From: Plastoroseomonas arctica
GTDB taxonomy: Bacteria > Pseudomonadota > Alphaproteobacteria > Acetobacterales > Acetobacteraceae
NCBI RefSeq assembly: GCF_018128965.1
Contig: NZ_JAAEDH010000001.1
Coordinates: forward strand, 62,001-126,000
Direction: 5' to 3'
DNA: 64,000 nucleotides
Under the pieces are notes generated by a model. The model was given only the letters and a program-made list of their open reading frames with translations, was not told the origin of the DNA and did not search any database. The position numbers and the translations under genes were made by a program. Below, piece by piece: positions 8,735-18,055 of the stretch. Position 1 is the first letter of the stretch. Every line of letters begins with the position of its first letter.

Positions 8735-9514
8735 TCAGGCGCGGTAGGGGGCGAACCAGCCCAGGCCCGCCAGGGTGTCGCCGCGGGGGCGGTATTCGCA
8801 GCCGATCCAGCCGCGGTAGCCCAGGCCGTCGATCGCCTCGAACACGAAGGGCCAGTTGACCTCGCCGGTGCCGGGTTCGTTGCGGCCGGGATTGTCGGCG
8901 ACCTGCATGTGGGCGATCAGGGGCAGGTGTCTTTCCACGCGCTTGACGATGTCGCCCTCGGTGATCTGGCAGTGATAGAGGTCGAACTGCATCCCCAGCT
9001 TCTCGGGCCCGACGGCGGCGATGATCGCGGCGGCCTGGTCGGTGGTGTTGAGGAAGAAGCCGGGGATGTCGCGGTGGTTGATCGGCTCGATCACCGGCTT
9101 CACGCCGATCTTGGCGCATTCCTCGGCCGCCCAGGCAAGGTTCGCGCCGTAGGTCGCGGTCAGGGTGTCCTGGGCGACGCCCGCCGGCGCCAGCCCCGCC
9201 ATGACGTGCAGGCGCGGACATTCCAGCGTCGCGGCGTAGTCGAGGGCCTTGCGGATCGCGTCGCGGAACTCGGCCTGGCGGCCGGGTAGGGCGGCCATGC
9301 CGCGTTCGCCGCGCGACCAGTCCCCGGGCGGTGCGTTGAACAGCACCTGGGCGAGGCCGTTATCCTTGAGCCGGGCCGCGATATCGCTCGCGGGATGCTC
9401 GTAGGGGAACAGGAACTCGACGGCCTCGAAGCCCGCTGACCTGGCGGCGGCGAAGCGATCCAGGAAGGGGATTTCGCCGAACATCATCGACAGGTTCGCG
9501 GCAAATCTGGGCAT
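8735..9514 (-). CDS. hyi: Hydroxypyruvate isomerase
   Basis: The 259-residue TIM-barrel protein of the AP-endonuclease-2/xylose-isomerase-like superfamily begins PRFAANLSMMFGEIPFLDRF, the characteristic start of hydroxypyruvate isomerases. It contains GVKPVIEPINHRDIPGFFLN and LQFDLYHCQITEGDI-like segments with the metal-binding Glu, Asp and His. It interconverts hydroxypyruvate and tartronate semialdehyde. The start at 9514 follows TAGGAGGAACC, a strong ribosome site. It is first in a two-gene unit with glxR and divergent from the permease gene at 9710; the 195-base gap should hold both promoters. Confidence 0.88.
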   Translation of the reverse strand: MPRFAANLSMMFGEIPFLDRFAAARSAGFEAVEFLFPYEHPASDIAARLKDNGLAQVLFNAPPGDWSRGERGMAALPGRQAEFRDAIRKALDYAATLECPRLHVMAGLAPAGVAQDTLTATYGANLAWAAEECAKIGVKPVIEPINHRDIPGFFLNTTDQAAAIIAAVGPEKLGMQFDLYHCQITEGDIVKRVERHLPLIAHMQVADNPGRNEPGTGEVNWPFVFEAIDGLGYRGWIGCEYRPRGDTLAGLGWFAPYRA

Positions 9515-9709
9515 GGGTCGGTTCCTCCTAGGCCGCGACGCTAGGCGCGGCACGCGCGCCGCGCCAGGGGCGCCACCGGCCGTGCGGGGCAAAATGACGG
9601 GTACGGTCCGGATTGCGGAACGGAAAGGATTGGCTGCGGCGTATTCCACTGCCATGACGGTTCGCGATGTTCGGTGCCTGCGACCGGACCGGCAGCAGGT
9701 TGGAGAGCA

Positions 9710-10771
9710 ATGGAAGCTGATCGTCTGAAACCCGCCCGCCTGATCGGCATCGGCGCATTGGTCGCGCTCGGCATCGCCTGCTTCCTGGTGTTGAAGCCGT
9801 TCATCTCGGCACTGCTCTGGGCGGCGATCCTGTCCTACACCACCTGGCCGGTCTTCCGGCTGCTGCGCGAGCGCCTGCGGCTATCCGCGGGGGCGGCGGC
9901 GCTGGTCATGGTCACCGCGGAGTTCCTGCTGATCGGCCTGCCGCTTGTGCTCGCCGCCCCGACCCAACGCGAGGATATCGAAGGCCTGCGCCGCGCCATC
10001 GAGCGGCTGTTCACCGAGGGCATCCCCAATCTCGGCGCGTGGGCCAGCAACCTGCCGGTCGTCGGCCCGACCATTGCCGGGCTGATCGGCCAGGTGGACC
10101 TGGACCTGTCCGGCATCTTCGACCTGATCAAGCCCTATGCCGGCAACATGGCGCAGCTGGTGCTGGCCGGGCTGTTGTCGCTGCTGTCCGGGCTCGCCGA
10201 GCTGCTGGTCGCGATCCTGCTCGCTTTCTTTTTCTACCGCGACGGTCCTGCCATGGCCGAGCGCGTCGAAGCGCTGGTGGTGCGGATCGGCGGGGTCGAT
10301 GCCGTGCGGCTCATCGCGCTCGTGGCGAACGTGACGAAGGGCGTCGTGTGGGGCCTGATCGGCACCGCCGTCGCGCAGGGGATCATGACCGGGCTGGGCC
10401 TGTGGATCGCCGGCGTGCCGCAGCCGGTGCTGTTCGGCATCGTGGCGGGCGCCGTCTCCATCCTGCCGGTCGGGGCACCGGTGGTGTGGATCCCCGCCTC
10501 GATCTGGCTGTTCACGCAAGGGTCCACGGGATGGGGCATCTTCATGGTGGTCTACGGCGCGCTCGGGATTTCCTCGATCGACAACATCATCCGGCCGATG
10601 ATGATCAGCCGGGGTGCGGACCTGCCGCTGCTGCTGACCGTGCTCGGCGCGCTGGGCGGCGTCTTCGCCTTCGGCTTCCTCGGGCTGTTCCTCGGGCCGG
10701 TGGTGCTCGCAGTCGGCTATGTGCTGGTGCTGGAGTTCGCCACGGGCCGGAAGGTGGCGCCGGCGGATTGA
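9710..10771 (+). CDS. AI-2E-family (PerM/TqsA-like) membrane transporter
   Basis: The 353-residue protein has about eight hydrophobic segments, beginning LIGIGALVALGIACFLVLKPFISALLWA-like near the N-terminus, and the family's C-terminal block (YGALGISSIDNIIRPMMIS, then LLLTVLGALGGVFAFGFLGLFLGPVVLA). Members are inner-membrane exporters or permeases for autoinducer-2, ions or unknown solutes. The ATG at 9710 follows TTGGAGAGCA and was preferred to an in-frame ATG 36 bases upstream. Its substrate is unknown. It stands alone ahead of the ABC importer operon. Confidence 0.82.
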   Translation: MEADRLKPARLIGIGALVALGIACFLVLKPFISALLWAAILSYTTWPVFRLLRERLRLSAGAAALVMVTAEFLLIGLPLVLAAPTQREDIEGLRRAIERLFTEGIPNLGAWASNLPVVGPTIAGLIGQVDLDLSGIFDLIKPYAGNMAQLVLAGLLSLLSGLAELLVAILLAFFFYRDGPAMAERVEALVVRIGGVDAVRLIALVANVTKGVVWGLIGTAVAQGIMTGLGLWIAGVPQPVLFGIVAGAVSILPVGAPVVWIPASIWLFTQGSTGWGIFMVVYGALGISSIDNIIRPMMISRGADLPLLLTVLGALGGVFAFGFLGLFLGPVVLAVGYVLVLEFATGRKVAPAD

Positions 10772-10842
10772 GGCCTTTCCCCGGCGCGCCGCGCTGGGCT
10801 AAGGGAATTGACTTGCAGGGCGACGCTGGGATGGGGGCTTTC

Positions 10843-12426
10843 ATGCGGCAATGGATTGCGGTGGCCTTGCTGGCCATGGTGCTCGGCGGCCATGAGGCCG
10901 CGGCGCGCACGGTGCGCTGGGCCGCCTCGGGCGACCCCAACACGCTCGATCCGCACAGCCAGAATGTCGGCACAGTCGCGATGGTGCTGCAGCAGATCTA
11001 CGACACGCTGATCACCCGTACCGAGACCCTTGGCCTGGCACCCGGGCTCGCCCTCACCTGGGAACAGGCCGAGCCGAACCGCTGGCGGCTGACGTTGCGC
11101 GAGGGCGTGCGCTTCCATGAGGGTGAGGCCTTCACGGCGGATGACGTTGTGTTCTCGCTGACCCGCGCCCTGGCACCGACTTCGAATTTCGGCATCTATG
11201 TCGACACCATCGAGAGCGTGCGCGAGGCGGGGCCGCTCGCCGTCGACATCATCACCAAGACGCCCGACCCGATCCTGCCGAACAAGCTCGCCTCGGTCTT
11301 CATCATGTCGCGCAGCTGGTCCGAGCGGAACAACGCTCCCCGCCCGCAGAACACCCGCACGCGGGAGGAGATGTTCACCGTCCGCAACACCAACGGCACC
11401 GGTGCCTTCCGCATGACCGTGCGCGAGCCCGACGTGCGCACGGTGATGGCGCGCAACGATGCCTGGTGGGGCTGGCGCGAGCCGACCAGCGCCAATGCCA
11501 ACGTCACCGAGATCGTCTTCCGCCCCATCACCTCGGACCCGACGCGCATCGCGGCCCTGCTCTCCGGCGAGGTGGATTTCGTGCTCGACCCGCCGCTGCA
11601 GGACCTCGCGCGGCTACGCGCCGCGCCGGGCATCCGCGTGCTCGAAGGGCCGGAGGTGCGCACCATCTTCCTCGCCTTCGACACCTTCCGCGACGAGCTG
11701 CTCTATTCCGACGTCCGCGGCCGCAACCCGTTCCGCGACCTGCGCGTCCGCCAGGCGCTGTACCACGCGATCGACATCGCCGCGATCAACCGCACGACCA
11801 TGCGCGGGCAGTCGGTGCCGACGGGCACGCTGTTTCCGGCGCAGGTGAATGGCTACGTCCAGTCCGAGGATGTGCGCCTGCCCTTCGATGCCGCCCGTGC
11901 GCGCGCCCTGCTGACCGAGGCGGGATACCCGCAAGGCTTCGGGATCACGCTCGACTGCCCGAACAACCGCTACATCAATGACGAGCAGATCTGCCAGGCG
12001 ATCGCCGCGATGTGGGCGCGCATCGGCGTGCGCACGCAGCTGAACGCGATGCCGCTCGCGCCCTTCTTCGCCAAGATCCAGCGTGACGACACGTCTGCCT
12101 ACCTGCTCGGCTGGGGCGTGCCGACGCTGGACGCGCTGTATTCCTTCCAGTCGCTGCTGGCGACGCGCAACGGCGGGCAGGGCGACGGCATCTGGAATTA
12201 CGGGCGCTATTCCAATCCGGCAATGGATACGCTGATCCAGCGCATGAAGGTGGAATCCGGCCCCGCGCGCCAGGCGACCATCACCGAGGCGCTGCGCCTG
12301 ATGCGCACCGACGTGCCGATCATCCCGCTGCACCACCAGATGATCCCCTGGGCAATGCGCAGCACCATCGCCATTCCGCATATGGCGAACAACCAGCCCT
12401 ACTTCCGCTGGGCGCGGGTGGAGTGA
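10843..12426 (+). CDS. Dipeptide/oligopeptide-type ABC transporter, periplasmic substrate-binding protein
   Basis: This is a family-5 extracellular solute-binding protein of 527 residues. It has a signal peptide (QWIAVALLAMVLGGHEAAA) and then TVRWAASGDPNTLDPHSQN, with TWEQAEPNRWRLTLREGVRFHEGEAFTADDVVFSL, the signature region of DppA/OppA proteins. The ATG at 10843 has GGGGG five bases upstream; an in-frame ATG at 10831 would add four residues. It is the first gene of a full importer (receptor, two permeases, two ATPases). The ligand could be a peptide, opine or nickel chelate; sequence alone does not decide. Confidence 0.9.
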   Translation: MRQWIAVALLAMVLGGHEAAARTVRWAASGDPNTLDPHSQNVGTVAMVLQQIYDTLITRTETLGLAPGLALTWEQAEPNRWRLTLREGVRFHEGEAFTADDVVFSLTRALAPTSNFGIYVDTIESVREAGPLAVDIITKTPDPILPNKLASVFIMSRSWSERNNAPRPQNTRTREEMFTVRNTNGTGAFRMTVREPDVRTVMARNDAWWGWREPTSANANVTEIVFRPITSDPTRIAALLSGEVDFVLDPPLQDLARLRAAPGIRVLEGPEVRTIFLAFDTFRDELLYSDVRGRNPFRDLRVRQALYHAIDIAAINRTTMRGQSVPTGTLFPAQVNGYVQSEDVRLPFDAARARALLTEAGYPQGFGITLDCPNNRYINDEQICQAIAAMWARIGVRTQLNAMPLAPFFAKIQRDDTSAYLLGWGVPTLDALYSFQSLLATRNGGQGDGIWNYGRYSNPAMDTLIQRMKVESGPARQATITEALRLMRTDVPIIPLHHQMIPWAMRSTIAIPHMANNQPYFRWARVE

Positions 12427-12448
12427 TCGCGCAGGGCGGCACGCGCTG

Positions 12449-13429
12449 ATGTTCGCCTTCATCGTCTCGCGCATCCTGCAATCGGTGCCGGTACTGCTCG
12501 TCGTCGCGCTGATCAGCTTCGCGATGTTCGCCTATGTCGGCGACCCGGTGTCGATCATGCTCGGGCAGGATTTCACCGAGGCGCAGCGCACCGCGCTCGT
12601 GGCCGAGCTGGGGCTGGACCAACCCTTCTTCGTGCAGTTCGCGCGCTTCGTCGGCAATGCGGTGCAGGGCGAGTTCGGCCTTTCCTACCGTCTGTCACGA
12701 CCTGTCGCGCAGCTCATCGCGGAGCGCGCCCCGGCCACGCTGGAACTGGCCTTCTGCGCCGCGGGTGTCGCGCTGCTCGTGGGCGTGCCGATGGGCGTGT
12801 ATACGGGGCTGTACCCGCGATCGCTGCTCAGCCGCGCCTTCCTCACCTTCAGCCTGATCGGCGTGAGCCTGCCGACCTTCCTGATCGGCATCCTGCTGAT
12901 CCTGGTTTTCGCCGTCTGGCTCGGCTGGCTGCCGAGTTTTGGGCGCGGCGACACAGTCGCGTTGGGCTGGTGGAATACCGGCTTCCTGACGCGGAGCGGC
13001 CTCAAGGCGCTCATCCTGCCGGCAATCACGCTGGGTTTGTTCCAGCTCACCCTGATCATGCGTCTGGTGCGGTCTGAGATGATGGAGGTGCTGCGCACCG
13101 ACTACATCAAGTTCGCCCGCGCGCGCGGCCTGACCAACCGGGCGATCAATTTTGGGCACGCGCTGAAGAACACCATGGTGCCGGTGATTACCGTGGTCGG
13201 GCTGCAGCTCGGCGCCATCATCGCCTTCGCCATTGTCACCGAGACGGTGTTCCAATGGCCAGGGATGGGGCTGCTGTTCATCCAGTCCGTGAGCTCGGCG
13301 GACATCCCGGTCATGGCGGCCTACCTGCTGCTGATCGCCTGCCTGTTCGTCACCATCAACCTGATCGTCGACCTGCTCTACTATGCGGTCGATCCGCGGC
13401 TGCGCGCCGGCCGCGGCAAGGGGCATTGA
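12449..13429 (+). CDS. Dipeptide-type ABC transporter permease (DppB-like)
   Basis: The 326-residue inner-membrane protein has the family start (FIVSRILQSVPVLLVVALISFAMF), about six membrane segments, and the ATPase-coupling EAA loop near residue 215 (VLRTDYIKFARARGLTNRAI). DppB proteins form the channel with DppC. It lies 22 bases after the receptor gene and is closely followed by the second permease gene. Confidence 0.92.
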   Translation: MFAFIVSRILQSVPVLLVVALISFAMFAYVGDPVSIMLGQDFTEAQRTALVAELGLDQPFFVQFARFVGNAVQGEFGLSYRLSRPVAQLIAERAPATLELAFCAAGVALLVGVPMGVYTGLYPRSLLSRAFLTFSLIGVSLPTFLIGILLILVFAVWLGWLPSFGRGDTVALGWWNTGFLTRSGLKALILPAITLGLFQLTLIMRLVRSEMMEVLRTDYIKFARARGLTNRAINFGHALKNTMVPVITVVGLQLGAIIAFAIVTETVFQWPGMGLLFIQSVSSADIPVMAAYLLLIACLFVTINLIVDLLYYAVDPRLRAGRGKGH

Positions 13430-13433
13430 GGCC

Positions 13434-14348
13434 ATGGCGAATGCCCTCGCGCGGTTGCGGGATTCCGATATCTGGTGGTCGTTCAAGCGTTCGCCGATCA
13501 CCGTGCTGTCGGCGATCGTGGCGCTGGTCTGCATCGTGACTTCGGTCGCGGCGCCGCTGATCGCGCCGCACAATCCTTTCGATCTCGCCACGCTGAACCT
13601 GCTCGATGCCTTCAAGCCGCCGGCCTGGGTGGCGGAGGGCGAGGCGGACTACCTGCTCGGCACCGACGACCAGGGGCGGGACGTTCTGTCGGCCATTCTC
13701 TATGGCGCGCGCATCTCGCTGCTGGTGGGCTTCGCCGCCACCATCTTCGCGGCCTTCGTGGGCGTGAGCGTCGGGCTGCTTGCGGGCTTCCTCGGCGGCA
13801 CGGTGGATGCGCTGCTGATGCGCATCGCGGACATCCAGCTGACCTTCCCTTCGATCCTGGTGGCCCTGCTCGTCGATGGCATTGTCCGCGCGGCGGTCGC
13901 GCGGGAGGTGCATGACCAGATTGCGCTGTTCGTGGTGATCGTTGCCATCGGCATCAGCGAATGGCCAAAATTCGCCCGGCCCGTGCGCGGCTCCACCATG
14001 GTCGAGCGCAACAAGGAATATGTGCTGGCGGCACGCGTGATCGGCGTCTCCTCCTTCCGCATCATGACCGGCCATGTGCTGCCCAATGTGCTGGGGCCGG
14101 TGCTGGTGATCGCGACGCTGAACCTGGGCCTGGCGATCCTGTCGGAGGCGACGCTGTCGTTCCTGGGCGTCGGCGTGCCGCCGACGCAGCCATCGCTGGG
14201 CACCCTCATCCGCATCGGCAATGATTTCCTGTTCAGTGGCGAGTGGTGGATCACCATCTTCCCGGGCATTGCACTGGTCGTGATGGTGCTGTCGGTCAAT
14301 CTTTTGGGAGATTGGCTGCGCGATGCACTTAATCCGAGGCTGCGCTGA
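13434..14348 (+). CDS. Dipeptide-type ABC transporter permease (DppC-like)
   Basis: The 304-residue protein has an N-terminal OppC cap (WWSFKRSPITVLSAIVALV), LGTDDQGRDVLSAILYGARISL, several membrane segments and the coupling loop KEYVLAARVIGVSSFRIMTGHVLPN. It pairs with the DppB-like permease to form the inner-membrane channel. The ATG at 13434 was chosen over an upstream in-frame ATG that lies inside the preceding gene. Its stop overlaps the next start (TGATG). Confidence 0.92.
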   Translation: MANALARLRDSDIWWSFKRSPITVLSAIVALVCIVTSVAAPLIAPHNPFDLATLNLLDAFKPPAWVAEGEADYLLGTDDQGRDVLSAILYGARISLLVGFAATIFAAFVGVSVGLLAGFLGGTVDALLMRIADIQLTFPSILVALLVDGIVRAAVAREVHDQIALFVVIVAIGISEWPKFARPVRGSTMVERNKEYVLAARVIGVSSFRIMTGHVLPNVLGPVLVIATLNLGLAILSEATLSFLGVGVPPTQPSLGTLIRIGNDFLFSGEWWITIFPGIALVVMVLSVNLLGDWLRDALNPRLR

Positions 14349-15325
14349 TGGCGGCCATCCTCGAGGTGCGCGACCTGCGCGTGGAGTTCCCGACGCGGCG
14401 TGGCACGCTGGTGGCTCTCGACGGCGTCTCCTTCTCCATCGCGCCAGGTGAAGTGCTGGGCGTGGTGGGCGAATCCGGTGCCGGCAAGTCCATGACGGGC
14501 GCGGCCATCATCGGGCTGCTGGAGCCACCGGGACGCATCGCCGGCGGACAGGTGCTGCTGCAGGGCAAGCGCATCGACAACCTCCGCTACGAACAGATGC
14601 GGCGCATCCGCGGGCGCGAGATCGGCGCCATCTTTCAGGACCCGCTGACGACGCTGAACCCGCTCTATACCGTGGGCGACCAGCTCACGGAGACCATGCT
14701 CACCCATTTGCCGATCAACCCCGCCGAGGCCAAGCGGCGCGCGGTCGAATGGCTGGAGCTGGTCGGCATCCCCGCCGCGGCGCAGCGCGTGCAGAGCTAC
14801 CCGCATGAATTCTCCGGCGGGATGCGCCAGCGCGTGGTGATCGCGCTCGCACTCTGCGCGGAGCCCAAGCTGATCGTGGCCGATGAGCCGACCACCGCGC
14901 TCGACGTATCCATCCAGGCGCAGGTGATCGCGCTGCTCAAGCGCCTGGCGCGGGAGAAGGGGACGGCGATGATGCTGGTCACCCACGACATGGGCGTGAT
15001 CGCGGAGACCGCCGACCGCGTGGCCGTCATGTATGCCGGCCGCATCGCGGAGATCGGGCCGGTGCGGGAGGTGGTGAAGAACCCGCAGCATCCCTACACC
15101 GCCGGCCTCATGGCATCGATCCCGCCGCTCGACCGGCGCGTGAACCGGCTGGCGCAGATCGACGGCGCGATGCCGCGGCTGTCGGCCATTCCGCAAGGCT
15201 GCGCCTACAATCCCCGTTGCCCCAAGGTGTTCTCGCGCTGCGCAGTCGAGCGACCGGAGCTGATGGATGCCGGGACCACCCAGGCCGCGTGCTGGCTGCA
15301 TGCGAAGGCGATGACCGATGCCTGA
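14348..15325 (+). CDS. Dipeptide-type ABC transporter ATPase (DppD-like)
   Basis: The 325-residue cytoplasmic ATPase has Walker A GESGAGKS near residue 40, the ABC signature FSGGMRQRV near 156, and Walker B LIVADEPTTALD. It ends with the oligopeptide-transporter C-terminal extension containing four cysteines (GCAYNPRCPKVFSRC ... CW), which in this family binds an iron-sulfur cluster. It overlaps the permease gene before it by one base and the second ATPase gene by eight. Confidence 0.93.
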   Translation: MAAILEVRDLRVEFPTRRGTLVALDGVSFSIAPGEVLGVVGESGAGKSMTGAAIIGLLEPPGRIAGGQVLLQGKRIDNLRYEQMRRIRGREIGAIFQDPLTTLNPLYTVGDQLTETMLTHLPINPAEAKRRAVEWLELVGIPAAAQRVQSYPHEFSGGMRQRVVIALALCAEPKLIVADEPTTALDVSIQAQVIALLKRLAREKGTAMMLVTHDMGVIAETADRVAVMYAGRIAEIGPVREVVKNPQHPYTAGLMASIPPLDRRVNRLAQIDGAMPRLSAIPQGCAYNPRCPKVFSRCAVERPELMDAGTTQAACWLHAKAMTDA

Positions 15326-16331
15326 CGCACCGCCCTTCGTCGAAGCGCGTGACCTCGCACGGTACTTCGATGTCTCCCGCCCCGCCTTGCAACGCCTGCT
15401 TGCGCGCGAAGGCAGGCGCACGCTGCGCGCCGTGGATGGCGTGTCGTTCTCGATCCCGAAGGGCACCACGCTGTCGCTGGTGGGCGAATCCGGCTGCGGC
15501 AAGTCCACCGTCGCGCGGCTGATCGTGGGACTGTACCCGCCCACTGACGGCCGCGTGCTGTTCGACGGCCAGGATCTGCGCCAGGCGCGTGCGGCGGCGT
15601 CCCAGCGCAGGCGGATGCAGATGATCTTCCAGGACCCCTATGCCAGCCTCAACCCGCGCTGGCGGGTGGAGGATATCGTGGCGGAACCGATCCGCGCCTT
15701 CGGGCTCGAGAAGGACGCCGCGGCCGTGCGCAAGCGGGTCGGCGCGCTGCTCACTCAGGTCGGGCTCGCGCCGCAGGACGGGGCCAAGTTCCCGCATGAG
15801 TTCTCCGGTGGACAGCGCCAGCGCATCTCCATCGCGCGCGCGCTCTCCTCCAACCCGGAGTTCCTGGTCTGCGACGAGCCGACCAGTGCGCTCGACGTCT
15901 CGGTGCAGGCGCAGATCCTGAATCTGATGATGGACCTGCAGCGCCGCCTGGGCCTGACCTACCTGTTCATCAGCCACAACCTCGCGGTGGTGCGCCAAGT
16001 GAGCGACACGATCGGCGTGATGTATCTCGGCCGCCTTGTCGAGGTGTCTCCTGCCGAGACGTTGTTCAACGCGCCGCGCCACCCCTATACGCGGGCTCTG
16101 ATGGAGGCGATCCCGGACATGGCGATGACCGGCCGCGCGCGCGCGCCGGTCGGCGGCGAGGTGCCCAGCCCGATCAACCCGCCCTCGGGCTGCGCGTTCC
16201 ACCCGCGTTGCCCCCTTGCCGATACGCGCTGCAAGGCCGAGCGTCCGGTGCTGCTCGCGGCGGGCGGTGCCATGGTGGCCTGCCACGCAGTGCAGGAGGG
16301 CCGCACCGCGGCCATGCCGGAGGCCGCATGA
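15318..16331 (+). CDS. Dipeptide-type ABC transporter ATPase (DppF-like)
   Basis: The 337-residue ATPase has Walker A GESGCGKST, signature FSGGQRQRI and Walker B FLVCDEPTSALD, plus the cysteine-bearing extension (SGCAFHPRCPLADTRC). It forms the heterodimeric motor with the DppD-like subunit. Its stop codon overlaps the start of the Anbu peptidase gene (ATGA), so the peptidase is translationally tied to the transporter. Confidence 0.93.
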   Translation: MPDAPPFVEARDLARYFDVSRPALQRLLAREGRRTLRAVDGVSFSIPKGTTLSLVGESGCGKSTVARLIVGLYPPTDGRVLFDGQDLRQARAAASQRRRMQMIFQDPYASLNPRWRVEDIVAEPIRAFGLEKDAAAVRKRVGALLTQVGLAPQDGAKFPHEFSGGQRQRISIARALSSNPEFLVCDEPTSALDVSVQAQILNLMMDLQRRLGLTYLFISHNLAVVRQVSDTIGVMYLGRLVEVSPAETLFNAPRHPYTRALMEAIPDMAMTGRARAPVGGEVPSPINPPSGCAFHPRCPLADTRCKAERPVLLAAGGAMVACHAVQEGRTAAMPEAA

Positions 16332-17062
16332 CCTATTGCGTCGGGCTCTACCTCGATGACGGGCTGGTGATGCTGTCCGACACCCGCACCAATGCGGGCA
16401 TCGACCACATCTCCACCTTCTCGAAGATGCATGTCGCCGAGTATCCCGGCGACCGCGTGATCTGCATGCTCTCGGCCGGCAACCTCGCCATCAGCCAGGC
16501 AGTGTGGAGCCGGCTGGAGGAAGGCGTGATGCTCGACGGTTTCCGCCAGACGCTGGGCGGCGTGCCGTCCATGTTCCGGGCGGCGCAGCTGTGCGGCGCC
16601 GCCGTGCGTGAAGTCTACGCGGCGGATGGGCCGACCATGTCCTCCCAGGGCATCTCCTTCGACGTGTCGCTGCTGGTCGGTGGGCAGATTGCGGGGCAGC
16701 CCCACCGGCTCTTCCTCATCTACGCCGCGGGCAACTTCATCGAGGCGACGGAGGACACGCCCTTCCTCCAGGTCGGCGAGCTGAAATACGGCAAGCCCAT
16801 CCTCGACCGCGTCGTGCACCACGAGACCACGCTGATGGATGGCGTGAAGCTCGCGCTGATCAGCATGGATTCCACGCTGCGATCCAACCTTACGGTGGGC
16901 CCACCGCTGGACCTGATGGTGCTGCGGCGCGATGCGCTGGCTGTCACCTTCCGCAAGCGCATCACCGAGGACGATCCCTATTTCCGCTCCGTGCGCGAGG
17001 GCTGGTCGAACAGCCTGCGCGACGCCTATAGGGCGATGTCGTCGCCGGACTGGGCGATCTGA
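16328..17062 (+). CDS. Anbu: bacterial proteasome-like Ntn-hydrolase peptidase
   Basis: The 244-residue protein starts MTYCVGLYLDDGLVMLSDTR and continues TNAGIDHISTFSKMH, the characteristic N-terminus of Anbu (ancestral beta subunit), a relative of HslV and the 20S proteasome. After Met removal the nucleophile would be Thr1, with Asp17 and Lys32 in the expected places. Anbu proteins self-assemble into large cytoplasmic rings; physiological substrates are poorly known. In many genomes Anbu sits with transglutaminase-like, alpha-E and ATP-grasp genes. Here none of these is present, and its start overlaps the stop of the dipeptide importer's ATPase. This context suggests a link to peptide use, which is inference. 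Confidence 0.85.
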   Translation: MTYCVGLYLDDGLVMLSDTRTNAGIDHISTFSKMHVAEYPGDRVICMLSAGNLAISQAVWSRLEEGVMLDGFRQTLGGVPSMFRAAQLCGAAVREVYAADGPTMSSQGISFDVSLLVGGQIAGQPHRLFLIYAAGNFIEATEDTPFLQVGELKYGKPILDRVVHHETTLMDGVKLALISMDSTLRSNLTVGPPLDLMVLRRDALAVTFRKRITEDDPYFRSVREGWSNSLRDAYRAMSSPDWAI

Positions 17063-17090
17063 CGCGCCTGACGCTTGGGGAAGAAACACC

Positions 17091-18053
17091 ATGATCACAC
17101 GCCGCCTCGGCATCGCCGCCGCCGCGCTCCTCGCCGCGCCCGCGCTGCGCGCGCAGCCCGCCTGGCCCGCGCGGCCGATGCGCATCATCGTGCCCTTTGG
17201 TCTCGGCGGCAGCGCGGATGTCGCGGCGCGGTTCCTGGCGGAGCCGTTGCAGCAGGCGTTCGGCCAGCCCTTCGTCATCGAGAACCGTCCCGGCGCCGGC
17301 GCCTCCATAGGCACCGAGGCGGTCGCGCGCGCGGCACCTGATGGCCATACCCTGCTGCTGATGTCGAACACCCACACCGCCAACGAGACGCTGCTGCCGA
17401 ACCGCCCCTACGTGCTGCTGCGCGACCTCGCTCCGGTGGCCGCGATCAACGTCGCCTATCACGTGCTGGTCGTGCACCCCTCCGTTCCGGCGCGCAGCCT
17501 GCCGGAGCTGATCGCGTACCTGAAGGCCAATCCCGGCCGCGTGGACTACGCCTCCTCCGGCCCCGGGACGCCCTATCACATCGCCGGCGAGGTGTTCGCG
17601 GCCATGGCGGGGGTGGAGCTGAACCACATCCCCTTCCGCGGCTCGAATGAGGCGCGGACGGCTGTCATCGCGGGGCAGGTGCCGATGATGTTCGATGCCA
17701 TCCCCACCATGCGCGAGCAGATCAGCGGCGGGCGGGTGATCGGGTTGGCGACGACGGGGCCCAGCCGCAACCCGCTGCTGCCGGAGCTGCCGCCGGTGGC
17801 GGAGACGCTGCCGGGGTATGAGGCCTCCATCTGGTTGGGGCTGATGGCGCCGGCCGCGGTGCCGCGGCTGATCGTCGACCGGCTGAACACCGAGGTGAAT
17901 CGCCTGCTGTCGCTGCCGGCGACGCGGGAGGCGCAGGCACGCGCCGGGGCGCTGCCGCTGGTGATGTCAGTCGATGAGTTCCGGGCGTTCTTGGAAGCGG
18001 ATGTACTGCGGCAACGCGAGTGGATCCGCATGGCGCGTATTACGGCGGGTTGA
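17091..18053 (+). CDS. Tripartite tricarboxylate transporter (Bug/TctC) substrate-binding protein
   Basis: The 320-residue protein has a signal peptide (RRLGIAAAALLAAPALRAQ) and then WPARPMRIIVPFGLGGSADV, FVIENRPGAGASIGTEAVARAAPDG, and YASSGPGTPYHIAGEVFAAMAG, all standard Bug-family segments. Such receptors bind carboxylates or other small acids in the periplasm. No TctA/TctB membrane genes are near, as is usual for the many orphan Bug receptors of these bacteria. It lies 28 bases after the Anbu gene and three bases ahead of the next gene, so it is probably in the same transcript. Confidence 0.9.
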   Translation: MITRRLGIAAAALLAAPALRAQPAWPARPMRIIVPFGLGGSADVAARFLAEPLQQAFGQPFVIENRPGAGASIGTEAVARAAPDGHTLLLMSNTHTANETLLPNRPYVLLRDLAPVAAINVAYHVLVVHPSVPARSLPELIAYLKANPGRVDYASSGPGTPYHIAGEVFAAMAGVELNHIPFRGSNEARTAVIAGQVPMMFDAIPTMREQISGGRVIGLATTGPSRNPLLPELPPVAETLPGYEASIWLGLMAPAAVPRLIVDRLNTEVNRLLSLPATREAQARAGALPLVMSVDEFRAFLEADVLRQREWIRMARITAG

Positions 18054-18055
18054 GC

